A stretch of 64,000 nt of DNA from Nitrosomonas sp. PY1 (GCF_022836435.1 NZ_BQXC01000001.1:1748121-1812120); one strand, 5' to 3'; numbered from the stretch's first letter, positions 1 to 9,633 are shown. Notes: generated by a model not told the origin, from the sequence alone. Numbers and translations are program-made.

Positions 1-653
1 AACGAAACTGGGGGTTTGGTTTATGTTTTCTGTATTTGCGCAACGTGAAAGGTTTTTCCTGGAATCACAAGCGTGTTTACCGTATTTATCGGGAACTGGA
101 GCTGAATATGCGGATCAAGCCGAAAAAGCGGCTCAAACGTGACAAGCCGGAAATGCTGGCGGTACCGTTAGCAATCAATGAAACCTGGTCAATGGACTTT
201 ATGCATGATCAACTGGGGAATGGCAGCAGCTTTCGGTTACTCAATATACTGGACGACTGTAACCGTGAGGGGTTAGGTATCGAAGTGGATTTCTCCTTGT
301 TTGCGCAACGCGTCATACGCACACTGGAGCACCTGATCGAATGGCGCGGCAAACCCAAACGGATTCGCTGTGACAACGGCCCTGAATACATCAGCGGCGT
401 ACTCGCTGTCTGGGCGGCAAAAAACGGCATACAGCTGGAGTTCATACAACCCGGAAAACCTCAGCAAAACGCATACATTGAACGTTACAACAGAACTGTA
501 CGGTACGACTGGCTGAGCCATCACCGCTTTGAATCAATCGCCGATGTTCAGGACTTTGCAACTCAATGGTTGTAGATTTATAACCATGAACGGCCTAACA
601 TGGCCATTGGAGGAATCACACCAAAACAAAAACTCGATCAATTAAAACATTAA
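1..653 (+). pseudogene. IS3-family transposase OrfB (DDE integrase core), 5'-partial, with nonsense codon
   Basis: This is the catalytic subunit of an IS3-family transposase. Typical sequence is visible: [16 protein letters not shown] near the start, [11 protein letters not shown] around the first catalytic Asp, IRCDNGPEY around the second, and [11 protein letters not shown] around the catalytic Glu. The frame runs from base 1 without a start codon, so the gene begins outside the window. After FATQWL a TAG at 573-575 interrupts it. The same frame then continues with IYNHERPNMAIGGITPKQKL, the standard C-terminus of this family, to TAA at 651-653. The position is normally a Trp codon, so one G-to-A change explains the stop. 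The product would lack only its last 26 residues, but the element is probably inactive. Confidence 0.85.
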
Positions 654-694
654 CTCTACTTTTAACTTCGGTTAATAATGGGAGGATTACCCCA
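1..694 (+). mobile_element. Right part of a decayed IS3-family insertion sequence (IS407-like group)
   Basis: The window opens inside an insertion sequence. Its orfB reading frame is already open at base 1, so orfA and the left end lie off the window. The frame closes at 653. A short stretch (about 668-694, ending TTACCCCA) follows and is the likely right terminal repeat. I place the end there only because IS3 elements usually finish in CA just past orfB; the left repeat needed for proof is not visible. The element is probably dead because its transposase has an in-frame stop. Confidence 0.55.
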
Positions 695-867
695 CTACAT
701 TTTTCTTACAGAAAAATTCTTCAAAAACTGCTATCTTGTAACTTGTGCATTAGCAGCTCCCCGTGTTACTTGAGCGGGTTCCCGTCTAACTGGTAATCGG
801 TACGAATGTCTCAATTATTTTTATTTGTTTTTTGAACTAACCATGTATAGGGAAGAATGAAAACATC

Positions 868-1410
868 ATGTTTCACGCTGTAATGATAATGCTTGTTGTT
901 TTGTCTCTTTTTTTTCTCAGTGCTTGCGCGTCAAATGAGCCATATATCAAGCATAATACAAAAACTGAAGAAGTAATAAATGAAAAAGACTTACCTCCTA
1001 AAGTTTCGCAGGCTTTATCAAAGGAATACAGCAAGGAAGGATTAGTCTATAAGCGAAAACGAAAAGATGGCGTAACTGGTTACGTGATAGAATATAAAAA
1101 AGACAAGGAGAAGTTCGCTATCGCATATAGCGAAGATGGAAAACTCCTAAAAGAAGAAAAAGAAATAGAATTCTCAGATATACCTCGTAGTATCAGAACA
1201 TCTGTTGACAAAAAAATATCCTCATATTATCCCGGCTACAAAATTATCTCAGTCGAAAAGGCTTACATACATCAAGAGATGTTATTGGAAATTGTTTTCT
1301 CCCATCCAGAATCCGAAACAGGACTTGTTGAAGCAGCTTTCGGATATCGTACTGGTACCTTTAGAGAGTTTATAAATATAAAAATGGAATCCATCGAAAC
1401 TCTTTACTAA
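868..1410 (+). CDS. Putative lipoprotein with PepSY-like repeats
   Basis: A 180-residue protein with a lipoprotein signal: a hydrophobic stretch at residues 4-18 ends in the lipobox LSAC, predicting lipidation at about Cys20. The mature part is Lys/Glu rich and holds two similar segments (about residues 40-95 and 105-165). Both have the pattern of PepSY-like or BLIP-like domains: LPPKVSQALSKEY followed by a strand pair, then IPRSIRTSVDKKISSYYPGYK followed by a strand pair. The start is supported by GGAAG about 12 bases upstream. It stands 32 bp before a DUF2490 gene on the same strand and may be cotranscribed with it. The domain assignment is by pattern only and the function is unknown. Confidence 0.6.
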   Translation: MFHAVMIMLVVLSLFFLSACASNEPYIKHNTKTEEVINEKDLPPKVSQALSKEYSKEGLVYKRKRKDGVTGYVIEYKKDKEKFAIAYSEDGKLLKEEKEIEFSDIPRSIRTSVDKKISSYYPGYKIISVEKAYIHQEMLLEIVFSHPESETGLVEAAFGYRTGTFREFINIKMESIETLY

Positions 1411-1442
1411 AACGTTAGTCACCATTGATACTCTTATAATTT

Positions 1443-2162
1443 GTGAAGGTTCGCTTACGTCTATTTGTTACATTTCTGATCTTTAGCGGTAGTGTTTGCG
1501 CAGAAACACAATCGAATTATGGAATCCGGTCCCAAATATCTATAACCAAAGCTGTATCCGGTCGATGGGATGTGAATTTTTATGGCTCGGATAGCGCTCT
1601 CATAGATGAAAAATCTCATGGGCACGAGAAATCACTCTCTGATTTGCAGCAAATGTTCCAAGTCAGTCCAATTTATAAATATAGTCCTAATTTTAATTTT
1701 GTCTTTTTAGGTTATACCTATCAAGGATCTGGTTTTTTCTTAAAGGACTCTGCTTATGAGAACCGACTCTTCCAGCAAGTTGTTTATAGAAAAAATTCAG
1801 ATTTTGGAGTGTTTACTCATCGAGTGCGTCTTGAAACAAGATTTATTCAGAATGAAGAACCTAATGAATCGCTAGTAAGCACAAGGCTTCGTTATCAGCT
1901 TGGATTTCTCATGCCACTAAAAGGCGACAGAATAGAGAATGGAAAATTTTACTTAAATGCTTACAATGAATTTTTCTTCAACCTCACAGGAGCTGGGAAT
2001 TCCGTGTTTAACGATAATTGGAGTTATATCGGAATTGGCTATAATACGTTGCGGTATGGGAAGTTTGAGACGGGCCCTTTAGTGCAAAGGGCCGTTATTA
2101 ATCACCATCATGATGTACGTTATACCACGATGTTACAAGTTAATTGGTCATATGATTTTTGA
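1443..2162 (+). CDS. DUF2490-family outer-membrane beta-barrel protein
   Basis: A 239-residue protein beginning with a GTG codon. A signal peptide (residues 1-20, cleavage after VCA) precedes alternating polar and aromatic strands and a C-terminal Phe, the usual signature of an outer-membrane barrel. The motif FTHRVRLETRF near the middle and the overall length fit DUF2490, a family of bacterial outer-membrane proteins of unknown function. It follows the PepSY-like lipoprotein by 32 bp, so the two may act together in the envelope. No obvious Shine-Dalgarno lies before the GTG, so translation may be coupled or weak. The fold is fairly well supported and the role is unknown. Confidence 0.65.
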   Translation: MKVRLRLFVTFLIFSGSVCAETQSNYGIRSQISITKAVSGRWDVNFYGSDSALIDEKSHGHEKSLSDLQQMFQVSPIYKYSPNFNFVFLGYTYQGSGFFLKDSAYENRLFQQVVYRKNSDFGVFTHRVRLETRFIQNEEPNESLVSTRLRYQLGFLMPLKGDRIENGKFYLNAYNEFFFNLTGAGNSVFNDNWSYIGIGYNTLRYGKFETGPLVQRAVINHHHDVRYTTMLQVNWSYDF

Positions 2163-2290
2163 TCTAGCAATCAGGGAGCAAAGAAGAAAAACCAAACCCC
2201 AAATAACTTTCCATAAGGTTTACTGTATTAGATTTGATATACGCTCAATACCATCATAGTTAGTCATTTTCAGCACCCAGATTTATCCAG

Positions 2291-2316
2291 CTGGGTAATC
2301 TACAGTGATTACCCAG
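2291..2316. terminator. Perfect 10-bp hairpin between convergent genes
   Basis: CTGGGTAATC (2291-2300) and GATTACCCAG (2307-2316) form a perfect 10-bp stem with a 6-base loop. It lies between the convergent ends of the DUF2490 gene and cysA. Neither side has a clear T-run, so it is not a textbook intrinsic terminator. It may be a bidirectional terminator or a 3'-end stabilising stem. Confidence 0.4.
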
Positions 2317-2365
2317 ATTGAGAAGGTTTGTCACCAAGTTTTTCGCTATGCGATTAAATTAGAAT

Positions 2366-3469
2366 CTAAATTACAAAATCCGGAACGTGTATTTTTTCTT
2401 TATTCGGAGAAAATAGGTTTATCCTTTTCGGTTTAATGAAAATTGTGTCGTTTTTTACAAACTGCAGTTCACGAAATTGCTCTTTACTTATTTCAACCCG
2501 AATAGGAGTTTTTTCCCTATCGTTACTACGTGTCACTTCTAACCTAACAATCGGACCCAATGCCGTAACCTGATTCACTTTGGCTGCTATGCCCGTTTCA
2601 TCGCCATTTGCTCTCAGAACTTCTATTTCATGCGGACGAATATACGCGATAGCAGCGGTTTCTTCGTCACTTGCCAAATGTCCGTGCGTTTTAATTTCAA
2701 GATCATCAATCCAAAGCCGGCCGCGGTGTAATCGGCCATGAAAGGAATTTACGTTACCAAGGAATTCGTATACGAATGGACTTGCTGGATGTTCATATAC
2801 TTCATCAGGCGTACCGATTTGCTCGATTTTTCCTTCATTCATGACTACAACCCGATCAGCGACTTCAAGGGCTTCCTCTTGGTCGTGAGTTACAAATATA
2901 CTGGTAATATGCATTTCATCATGCAATCTTCTTAGCCATGACCGCAATTCTTTCCGAACTTTCGCATCCAAAGCACCAAAAGGTTCGTCCAGTAGCAATA
3001 CACGCGGCTCGACAGCCAATGCTCTTGCCAATGCAATGCGTTGACGTTGTCCTCCGGAAAGCTGATGTGGATAACGATCAGCTAACCAATCCAACTGAAC
3101 CAGTTGCAGTAATTTTATTACCCGCGATTGTATCTCTTTATTGTTAGGTCTAAATTCCTTAGGCCTAACACGTAAACCGAAAGCGACATTTTCAAAAATA
3201 GTCATATTGCGAAACAATGCATAGTGCTGAAAAACAAACCCTACTTGGCGTTCACGCACATGTTGATCAGTAGCATCTTTCCCATGGAACAACACTTGCC
3301 CGCTATCAACGGTCTCAAGTCCCGCAATTACACGCAACAAAGTGGTTTTTCCAGAACCAGAAGGTCCAAGCAGGGCTAGTAATTCACCTGCATTAACTTG
3401 CAAATTGACATCCTGTAACGCTGTAAAATTGCCAAACTTCCTGGACAGATTTAGAACTTCGATACTCAT
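2366..3469 (-). CDS. cysA: Sulfate/thiosulfate ABC transporter ATP-binding subunit CysA
   Basis: CysA hydrolyses ATP to drive sulfate or thiosulfate import through the CysT-CysW membrane channel. The 367 residues hold a complete ABC cassette: Walker [10 protein letters not shown] (about residues 35-43), Q-loop FVFQHYALF, signature LSGGQRQR (about 133-140), Walker [12 protein letters not shown] and the switch His in [10 protein letters not shown]-terminal TOBE region (about 240-367) carries the regulatory domain typical of CysA, and the length is close to the family norm. The start overlaps the end of cysW by 4 bases, a translational-coupling arrangement. It is the last gene of the oscA-cysA operon and is followed by a hairpin at 2291-2316. 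Confidence 0.96.
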   Translation of the reverse strand: MSIEVLNLSRKFGNFTALQDVNLQVNAGELLALLGPSGSGKTTLLRVIAGLETVDSGQVLFHGKDATDQHVRERQVGFVFQHYALFRNMTIFENVAFGLRVRPKEFRPNNKEIQSRVIKLLQLVQLDWLADRYPHQLSGGQRQRIALARALAVEPRVLLLDEPFGALDAKVRKELRSWLRRLHDEMHITSIFVTHDQEEALEVADRVVVMNEGKIEQIGTPDEVYEHPASPFVYEFLGNVNSFHGRLHRGRLWIDDLEIKTHGHLASDEETAAIAYIRPHEIEVLRANGDETGIAAKVNQVTALGPIVRLEVTRSNDREKTPIRVEISKEQFRELQFVKNDTIFIKPKRINLFSPNKEKIHVPDFVI

Positions 3470-4341
3470 TTTTCACCTCGTTCTTTTAAATTCTTTTTAT
3501 TATGAATTTCAATCAGTGTTTTTAAGACTAGAGTAACCAACGCCAGTAAAGCGAGCAGCGACGCTACAGCAAACGCTGCTGCAAAGTTATATTCGTTGTA
3601 CAGTATCTCAACATGGAGAGGCATGGTGTTAGTACTTCCTCGAATATGGCCAGAAACTACCGATACGGCACCAAATTCTCCCATCGCTCGGGCATTACAT
3701 AGAATCGCACCATACAATAAACCCCATTTGATATTCGGCAGCGTTACTTTATAGAAGGTTTGCCAGCCGCTAGCTCCCAGAACCACCGCAGCCTCTTCTT
3801 CCTCTGTGCCTTGCGCTTGCATGAGAGGAATTAACTCCCTCGCAATAAAAGGAACCGTGACAAATACAGTTGCCAAAACGATTCCTGGAACAGCAAAAAT
3901 AATCTTCATATCATGTTCTACTAACCATGATCCAAACCACCCTTGCAATCCAAACACCAGTACATAGATCAATCCGGAAACAACAGGAGAAACCGAAAAA
4001 GGCAGATCAATCAAAGTAATCAGCAAATTTTTACCACGAAACTCAAACTTGGCAATCGCCCACGCCGCCGCGACCCCAAAAACCAAATTCAAAGGCACAG
4101 CAATTGCTGCTACCGTTAAAGTTAATTTGATAGCGGAAAGCGCGTCGGGATCAGTAATTGCAGCCAAATAAACATCCACTCCTTTTTTGAAGGCTTCATA
4201 AAATACTGAAATCAATGGAATAAACAAAAATAATGTTAGAAACACAAACGCCAAAGCGATTAGCAACCATCGTACCCAATCAGGTTCTTGCGTTGCCCGC
4301 TGAATAGACGTTTGCGGAAGTGCAGAGATACTTGTGGTCAT
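3466..4341 (-). CDS. cysW: Sulfate ABC transporter permease CysW
   Basis: An inner-membrane permease of the sulfate importer, 291 residues with six predicted membrane helices after a short cytoplasmic N-terminus. The EAA loop that docks on CysA is visible ([21 protein letters not shown], about residues 180-200, split here as the [11 protein letters not shown] core and the VTLP end). The sequence [19 protein letters not shown] follows it and is typical of CysW. CysW pairs with CysT to form the channel. It lies 10 bp downstream of cysT and overlaps cysA by 4 bp, so all three are one transcription unit. Confidence 0.95.
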   Translation of the reverse strand: MTTSISALPQTSIQRATQEPDWVRWLLIALAFVFLTLFLFIPLISVFYEAFKKGVDVYLAAITDPDALSAIKLTLTVAAIAVPLNLVFGVAAAWAIAKFEFRGKNLLITLIDLPFSVSPVVSGLIYVLVFGLQGWFGSWLVEHDMKIIFAVPGIVLATVFVTVPFIARELIPLMQAQGTEEEEAAVVLGASGWQTFYKVTLPNIKWGLLYGAILCNARAMGEFGAVSVVSGHIRGSTNTMPLHVEILYNEYNFAAAFAVASLLALLALVTLVLKTLIEIHNKKNLKERGEK

Positions 4342-4351
4342 TATATTTTTC

Positions 4352-5185
4352 TCATGTTTTACTACTGCGTCGACGACTCCACCATTGCAGTAGATTAATG
4401 ATTAATAACAAAGTAAATGAAATTATTAACATCACTACAGATAGCGCGGTAGCGCCTGCATAGTCGTACTGCTCCAGCTTAGTAATGATTAATAGGGGTG
4501 TGATTTCGGAGACCATTGGCATATTTCCAGCAATAAAAATAACCGAGCCATACTCGCCGATAGCACGTGCAAAGGCGAGCGCAAATCCTGTCATCAATGC
4601 TGGGAAAATTACCGGAAAGATCACCCGTGTAAATGTTTGAAACCGATTAGCACCGAGCGTGGCTGCGGCCTCTTCCAACTCGGCCTCAATGTCCTCGAGC
4701 ACTGGTTGTACAGTACGTACCACAAAAGGAAGGCCGATAAAAGTTAGCGCCACAAAGATACCCAGTGGAGTAAATGCCACTTTGATACCTAATGGCTCTA
4801 GAAATTGACCAATCCAACCATTACCTGCATACAAAGCCGTCAATGCAATACCGGCAACCGCTGTTGGCAATGCAAAGGGTAAATCGACCAAAGCATCGAC
4901 AATTTTTTTTCCGGGAAAATGGTAACGTACCAATACCCAAGCCACGAGTAAGCCAAAAACTACATTCATAGTTGCTGCTGCCAATGATGCGCCAAAGGTT
5001 AAACGATAGGAAGCCATCACCCGTGGTGTTGTGACAATAGACCAGAATTCAGGCCATGTCAGTTCAGCCGTGCGCAAGAATGCAGCCGACAAAGGAATTA
5101 GTACGATTAAACTCAAATATACTAAAGTGAATCCAAGTGCCAGATTAAATCCTGGCAAGATGCTGTGCTGCTTTAAAGTAACCAA
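4352..5185 (-). CDS. cysT: Sulfate ABC transporter permease CysT (CysU)
   Basis: The second inner-membrane permease of the sulfate importer, 277 residues with six predicted helices. The EAA loop EEAAATLGANRFQTF (about residues 168-182) and the conserved FARAIGEYGSVIFIAGN segment identify CysT. The N-terminal region (LPGFNLALGFTLVYLSLIVL) is the usual first helix. It lies 12 bp downstream of the degenerate EAL gene and 10 bp upstream of cysW, tight spacing that ties the EAL protein to sulfate uptake. Confidence 0.95.
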   Translation of the reverse strand: MVTLKQHSILPGFNLALGFTLVYLSLIVLIPLSAAFLRTAELTWPEFWSIVTTPRVMASYRLTFGASLAAATMNVVFGLLVAWVLVRYHFPGKKIVDALVDLPFALPTAVAGIALTALYAGNGWIGQFLEPLGIKVAFTPLGIFVALTFIGLPFVVRTVQPVLEDIEAELEEAAATLGANRFQTFTRVIFPVIFPALMTGFALAFARAIGEYGSVIFIAGNMPMVSEITPLLIITKLEQYDYAGATALSVVMLIISFTLLLIINLLQWWSRRRSSKT

Positions 5186-5197
5186 ATCTGACTCCTA

Positions 5198-6073
5198 TTA
5201 CTTTTGTTGTTTTTGTTGTAAATGCGTATAAATTGATGGTGAACTCAGAGTTTCTAAAACCGGCAAAGCATCAATGCTTCTGATTGCTTGTTGTGGTTCG
5301 CTGAGTAAATTTCCTTGCAAATAATCCACCTTTGCTCGCAACGCAGCGGCTAATTCGGCAGATGTTACAATTTCACCTGCTAGCAATTTTGCGTCGAAGC
5401 TATGAACCGTATCTATCAGCTCGTTAATGGATTCATGTTTCAGTAAATCGTAAGCGCCGATTCGTACGATATCTGGATATAAGCTTCCTAACTCCACCAT
5501 CCAGTCACTTCGAGTGCCGCTGTAATTGGCTGCGATTTGATAGCCACGAGACCGATAATTAGCGATGACATGCTGCAGAAGTTTCCAATTTCGATTCACG
5601 ATTGCCGGGATTTGTATGACAACTTGTGATGTCCTCACCCCAATCAAATCAAGAAAATTCTCAAATGCCTGCCCATGATCGTCTTTAACGCTCTCCAATA
5701 AGCGCGGATGCACATCGACCAATAAATGGGTTAATTTGGAAGTATTATTAAGATGATAATTGAGCGCATGAATTACCCGGCACAAACGATCCAATCCAAC
5801 AAGTTGTTCGTCTTTAGATGCTAAAGAAAAAAAAACCTGCCATGGCCAAAGCGCTACATCTTCATCCGATTTAGACCGGATATAGGCAGCGTGACCAATA
5901 GTTTTGTTTTGATCAACGCTAAAAATAGGCTGAAAAACACTTGTTAGCTCGCAATGGTAAAAAAATCCACTGATCCAATTATTCTCACCACGTTTTAGCG
6001 AGTAATCTGTCGCGGATTGAATAAGTTCAAATTCATCTTTACTGCTAGAAATAGTATGTGCAAGTGCGTTCAT
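5198..6073 (-). CDS. Degenerate EAL-domain protein inside the sulfate uptake operon
   Basis: A 291-residue soluble protein whose residues about 45-275 follow the EAL (c-di-GMP phosphodiesterase) fold. VFQPIFSVDQNKTIG matches the first strand, and VDYLQGNLLSEP matches the conserved C-terminal QG...P motif. Nearly every catalytic or metal-binding residue is changed: the EAL motif itself reads HAAYIR, the Asn of strand 2 reads VDVHP, the Glu of strand 3 reads IQIPA, and the DDFGTG loop reads NYSGTR. It should therefore not hydrolyse c-di-GMP and probably acts as a binding or regulatory domain. It sits 12 bp before cysT and 55 bp after the DUF2325 gene in a sulfate-transport operon, so a role in sulfur-status control is the natural guess. 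The fold is well supported; the function is inferred. Confidence 0.8.
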   Translation of the reverse strand: MNALAHTISSSKDEFELIQSATDYSLKRGENNWISGFFYHCELTSVFQPIFSVDQNKTIGHAAYIRSKSDEDVALWPWQVFFSLASKDEQLVGLDRLCRVIHALNYHLNNTSKLTHLLVDVHPRLLESVKDDHGQAFENFLDLIGVRTSQVVIQIPAIVNRNWKLLQHVIANYRSRGYQIAANYSGTRSDWMVELGSLYPDIVRIGAYDLLKHESINELIDTVHSFDAKLLAGEIVTSAELAAALRAKVDYLQGNLLSEPQQAIRSIDALPVLETLSSPSIYTHLQQKQQK

Positions 6074-6128
6074 GATACTTTCTCCGTCGGAACTGCTATC
6101 AACATCGTTTGATTTTTCAGTAATGGTC

Positions 6129-6473
6129 CTATGAGGACTTCAATAACTGAGTCTGTTCGCTGTCAGTAAAATCACAACAATACTTTTCACTTGTTTCATA
6201 CATATTGCGTAATTTGTGCTTCAGCTCATTAACAGAGCGGCGGCAAAAAATTAATGGGATACTACGTTGTTTCGCTTTCTTTTTTATTGAGTAAGCAAGG
6301 CTGTGACTGATATAGTCGCAAATCACAATTACTATCCGTATTTCATTAGAAAACACGCGGCTATTAAACTTTCTTTTGCGACCATCCCAATGCTCGACAG
6401 GCATAGCGTGCTGCGTAGCAAACACTTGTATGAACGAAGCAATATAATCCCCCCCGACGATTAGAATGGTCAT
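6129..6473 (-). CDS. DUF2325 domain protein
   Basis: A 114-residue cytoplasmic protein matching DUF2325. It has ILIVGGDYIASF at the N-terminus, an HWDGRKRKF turn, a hydrophobic strand with IVICDYISHSLAYSIKKKAK, and LIFCRRSV near residue 80. The pattern looks like a small Rossmann-type sensor fold. The last 20 residues contain CC and are poorly conserved. The family has no settled biochemical function. Here it lies 36 bp after the sulfate-binding-protein gene and 55 bp before the degenerate EAL gene, so it is probably expressed on sulfate limitation. Confidence 0.75.
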   Translation of the reverse strand: MTILIVGGDYIASFIQVFATQHAMPVEHWDGRKRKFNSRVFSNEIRIVIVICDYISHSLAYSIKKKAKQRSIPLIFCRRSVNELKHKLRNMYETSEKYCCDFTDSEQTQLLKSS

Positions 6474-6509
6474 GATTAATCCTTTTTTGTGAGTGCGTGA
6501 AGCGTGTTG

Positions 6510-7511
6510 CTATTTCAAGTAAATCTGATCAAATGTTGCGCCATCGGCAAAATGAAGCTTGTGCGCATTTTTCCAGCCGCCAAAAGCTTCATCGATCTTG
6601 AATAATTCAATTTTGGGAAATTTACTTGCAAATTTCTCCGCAATTTTTGCATCGCTTGGCCGGAAGAAATGCTTACTCGCTATTTCTTGGCCTTCTTCTG
6701 AATATAAGTACTGGAGATAAGCTTCCGCAAGCTCACGTGTGCCACGCTTATCAACGACTTTGTCGACTACTGAAACTGCAGGTTCTGCAAGAATGCTCAG
6801 CGATGGAACTACAATTTCAAATTTATCTGCGCCGTATTCTTTTAATGCCAAAAAGGCTTCATTTTCCCAAGAAATTAAAATATCTCCCACACCTCTCTCG
6901 ACAAATGTAGTAGTTGATCCACGCGCACCCGAATCTAAAACCGGGACATTTTTATAAATCGATCCAACAAAATCTTTTGCCTTATCTTCCCCGTACTTTC
7001 TTTTACCATACTCCCAAGCAGCAAGATAATTCCATTGAGCGCCACCAGAGGTTTTCGGGTTTGGAGTGATGACGGAAATGCCCGGCCGTGCTAGATCGTC
7101 CCAATCCTTAATGCCTTTGGGATTACCTTTTCGAACTAAAAAAATGATCGTCGAAGAGTATGGCGTACTGTTGTGAGCTAAACGTTTCTGCCAATCTTCT
7201 GGAATCAGTTTGGCACGCTCGGCAATCGCGTTAATGTCATTTGCTAAAGCAAGCGTTACAACATCCGCCTCTAAACCGTCTATGACCGATCTGGCTTGTT
7301 TTCCTGAGCCACCATGCGATTGTCGAATCGTGACTTTTTCATTTTTTTGGGCCTGCCAATGTTTGGCGAATGCCGCATTAAACTCTTGATATAACTCACG
7401 AGTAGGATCATAAGAAACATTCAATAGTGTTTTTTCTGCCAACACGTTGCTTGTAATAAATAAAGCCATAGTGAATAAAATTGTTGCAAGCCAAATTTTG
7501 GTTTTCATCAT
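6510..7511 (-). CDS. sbp: Periplasmic sulfate-binding protein
   Basis: The substrate-capture subunit of the CysTWA importer, 333 residues. A signal peptide (about 1-25, cleavage after VLA) exports it to the periplasm. Family motifs are clear: [47 protein letters not shown] and the [16 protein letters not shown] loop that contacts the anion. It could bind sulfate or thiosulfate; sequence alone does not separate Sbp from CysP. It lies 29 bp after the porin gene and directs imported anion to CysTW. Confidence 0.94.
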   Translation of the reverse strand: MMKTKIWLATILFTMALFITSNVLAEKTLLNVSYDPTRELYQEFNAAFAKHWQAQKNEKVTIRQSHGGSGKQARSVIDGLEADVVTLALANDINAIAERAKLIPEDWQKRLAHNSTPYSSTIIFLVRKGNPKGIKDWDDLARPGISVITPNPKTSGGAQWNYLAAWEYGKRKYGEDKAKDFVGSIYKNVPVLDSGARGSTTTFVERGVGDILISWENEAFLALKEYGADKFEIVVPSLSILAEPAVSVVDKVVDKRGTRELAEAYLQYLYSEEGQEIASKHFFRPSDAKIAEKFASKFPKIELFKIDEAFGGWKNAHKLHFADGATFDQIYLK

Positions 7512-7540
7512 TTTTCCTTTTTATTAAAATTTGAAAGTAC

Positions 7541-9214
7541 CTATAACAAACTGATTAATACTTCAAAGTATAGAAAATCCGTGTCTCCTGAACGTTGGTC
7601 GACGCAAGGTTGTTGGTGAAGCACATCGCAAGAATTTGCTGCAATTCGGTTTTTGACAAAGTCTCCCGCCGTAAAATGGGTGTAACCCAAGATGGTATTA
7701 ATTCGTGGTGTGGGTTGATAGCGTATGCGTCCTTCGAATGCATGGCCACCGAAATCACCACTTTGTCCAGTGCGGTCGCGATTGAATCCGGGGTCTTTAA
7801 CGGTGTTACTGATATTGCCATCGAGAATATCGAACATGCGATCGGTTCTACTAGCCAGCCAATACGCACCATAACCAAGCTCAAACCCGATTTTCTGAGT
7901 CGGAGAAGCTTCAAACCTGATTTTCGGGGACTTAAGATTCTCATAGATCACATAGTGATCGGCTGACCAAGGTCGTGCAAACCCAAAGAAGCGATCAAAA
8001 CGGTTGTCGACATTGTCGTTGGGATTCTTGTCACCGGTGGCATAACCATAAAACAACCCAACCCGAGGCTTCCATGCGTGGTCGAAGTTTTTACCGATCT
8101 CGATGGTATACCCATGTGCATCCATACGATTAGTGCCTGAATACCCTAGTTGCTGGTTATAACTAACATCGAAATCGAAGAAATTACCTACTTTCCCGTA
8201 AGCGCGGAACCCGGGCATATGAATCTCTCGATCCAATCGGTTGGTTGCAGTAAAGCCGTCCGGATCCGCTGTTTGCTTTTGACCCAAATAGTAAGGCTGA
8301 ATGGTAATGATGTCAGACCATTTACGCCAAGTGCCGATGGCACCGAAGAACCATAGATGATGATTAGCTTTATCAAACTTAGTTTGCAATCGTCGAACGG
8401 GTTGCATGCCAAATAAATCAAGCTCCCAGTCATTGGCTTCTTTTCCTAGAGTAAGTCGGAAGCCCTCGAAGCTGTTGGTCGTATTGCGCCATTCATTTCT
8501 AGCGATAAAACGACGATCGGTAGCTTCATAAGCAAAACGGCCAACACGAAACCTGATTGGGCGGTCTTGATTTCGATTATCTACACCCAATCCCCTTTTA
8601 AAATACAACTCTCCGTATGCATTAATAAGGTCATATTCATTCCTTTCCTGATCCGTACGGACATACTTACTGTTATAAGATCTGGAGTCTTGGAACTCAA
8701 CCGCAAACCGGAATGGATCCAGGATATCTTTGATACCGATCCACGCACGATGACGTAAAAAGAAGGGATTGTCTGTTCCGCCTTCAATACGCCGTATGTC
8801 ATCATGGCGCATCTCATAACGTGTACGGTGCTCAAGACCAACCTCTAACCAATTGATATTATTATATCTCTCTACCCCAATTTCACTTAATTTCCGCACA
8901 TAGCGAGGAGGGTCAGAATCTGGATTGGTAGCGTAGCTATTCGAGCGCTGGTGATAGCTAGTAGTGATTTGTTTATTTGCAGCAGGTACGATAGTAGGCA
9001 GAGATTTTTCAACCTCAGCAGATTTAGCATCTTGTGAAGATTTTTTATCGGCCGTTGCATTTTTGTTGGCGCTATTTGCTTGAACAATTTGCACAATGTC
9101 CTGTTGCATTGCTTGAAAATCAATGGATTTTTTTTGATCGGATGCAGCATGATTAGAGCTTATAAAAAGTATGCTCAATAAAACAATCTTCCAAAAAAGA
9201 TTCAATAACCTCAT
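7541..9214 (-). CDS. AlgE-type (alginate export family) outer-membrane porin in the sulfate operon
   Basis: A 557-residue outer-membrane protein with signal peptide 1-23 (cleavage after NHA). Residues about 25-80 are an Ala/Lys/Gln-rich helical linker. From about 100 onward a barrel of the alginate-export family is seen: NNINWLEVGLEHRTRYEMRHDD, RHRAWIGIKDILDPFRFAVEFQDSRS (quoted in part), VGRFAYEATDRRFIARNEWRNT. It ends in alternating strands (FLYFEVLISLL). Family members in AOB-like bacteria are generic porins rather than alginate exporters. Its position between oscA and sbp, with 29 bp to sbp, suggests it admits sulfate or organosulfur anions through the outer membrane under sulfur limitation. 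The substrate is inferred from context. Confidence 0.85.
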   Translation of the reverse strand: MRLLNLFWKIVLLSILFISSNHAASDQKKSIDFQAMQQDIVQIVQANSANKNATADKKSSQDAKSAEVEKSLPTIVPAANKQITTSYHQRSNSYATNPDSDPPRYVRKLSEIGVERYNNINWLEVGLEHRTRYEMRHDDIRRIEGGTDNPFFLRHRAWIGIKDILDPFRFAVEFQDSRSYNSKYVRTDQERNEYDLINAYGELYFKRGLGVDNRNQDRPIRFRVGRFAYEATDRRFIARNEWRNTTNSFEGFRLTLGKEANDWELDLFGMQPVRRLQTKFDKANHHLWFFGAIGTWRKWSDIITIQPYYLGQKQTADPDGFTATNRLDREIHMPGFRAYGKVGNFFDFDVSYNQQLGYSGTNRMDAHGYTIEIGKNFDHAWKPRVGLFYGYATGDKNPNDNVDNRFDRFFGFARPWSADHYVIYENLKSPKIRFEASPTQKIGFELGYGAYWLASRTDRMFDILDGNISNTVKDPGFNRDRTGQSGDFGGHAFEGRIRYQPTPRINTILGYTHFTAGDFVKNRIAANSCDVLHQQPCVDQRSGDTDFLYFEVLISLL

Positions 9215-9358
9215 TTTGTTATTCCCCTAAGTAGCTTCTTTGGCAATCCGGTTGATTCACTTATTATTAAGTTACTCAACCTTCTGTTTTGGTCGGGTAT
9301 CACGTTGTCTTTAAAAATAGAAAGATGATTTTGATTTGACTATTTAACGCAAAACTCA

Positions 9359-9574
9359 CTAAAGGTGAGATAGCTTGCATCTTACGATTCCATGATCGTT
9401 TAGCAGAAATTTTTCTCGATATTCTATTTGTACAACTTTGTTGTCATGGACGACTACTTCCACTGATCCATATTCGATGCTAGAAACAATGCGCAAAATT
9501 TCCTGCACAACAGTTGCCGGCAATTTATTATCGGTATTTGTATCTTCTTCTTTAAGTGGTGAACGCGTATCCAT
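9359..9574 (-). CDS. oscA: OscA/YezD-like small protein (DUF2292), first gene of the sulfate operon
   Basis: A 71-residue protein of the DUF2292 family, with LPATVVQEILRIVSSIEYG followed by SVEVVVHDNKVVQIEYREK. This is the helix-strand-strand core of OscA and YezD. OscA of Pseudomonas is induced by sulfur starvation, is needed to use organosulfur compounds, and supports growth under chromate by relieving chromate-induced sulfur limitation. Such genes are commonly found beside sbp and cysTWA, as here. It is transcribed toward the porin gene 144 bp away, downstream of a strong palindrome (9659-9678). The C-terminus (NDHGIVRCKLSHL) is not conserved. Confidence 0.8.
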   Translation of the reverse strand: MDTRSPLKEEDTNTDNKLPATVVQEILRIVSSIEYGSVEVVVHDNKVVQIEYREKFLLNDHGIVRCKLSHL

Positions 9575-9633
9575 TTGATTTCTTATTTATCAATACGAGT
9601 AATGAAGGATGCGAAAGATAACAGCATTTTCTT

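Noticed and set aside
573..575. TAG in the first transposase as a recoded codon (pyrrolysine or suppression)
   Set aside because: A simple Trp-to-stop mutation in a dead IS explains it, and nothing else suggests recoding.
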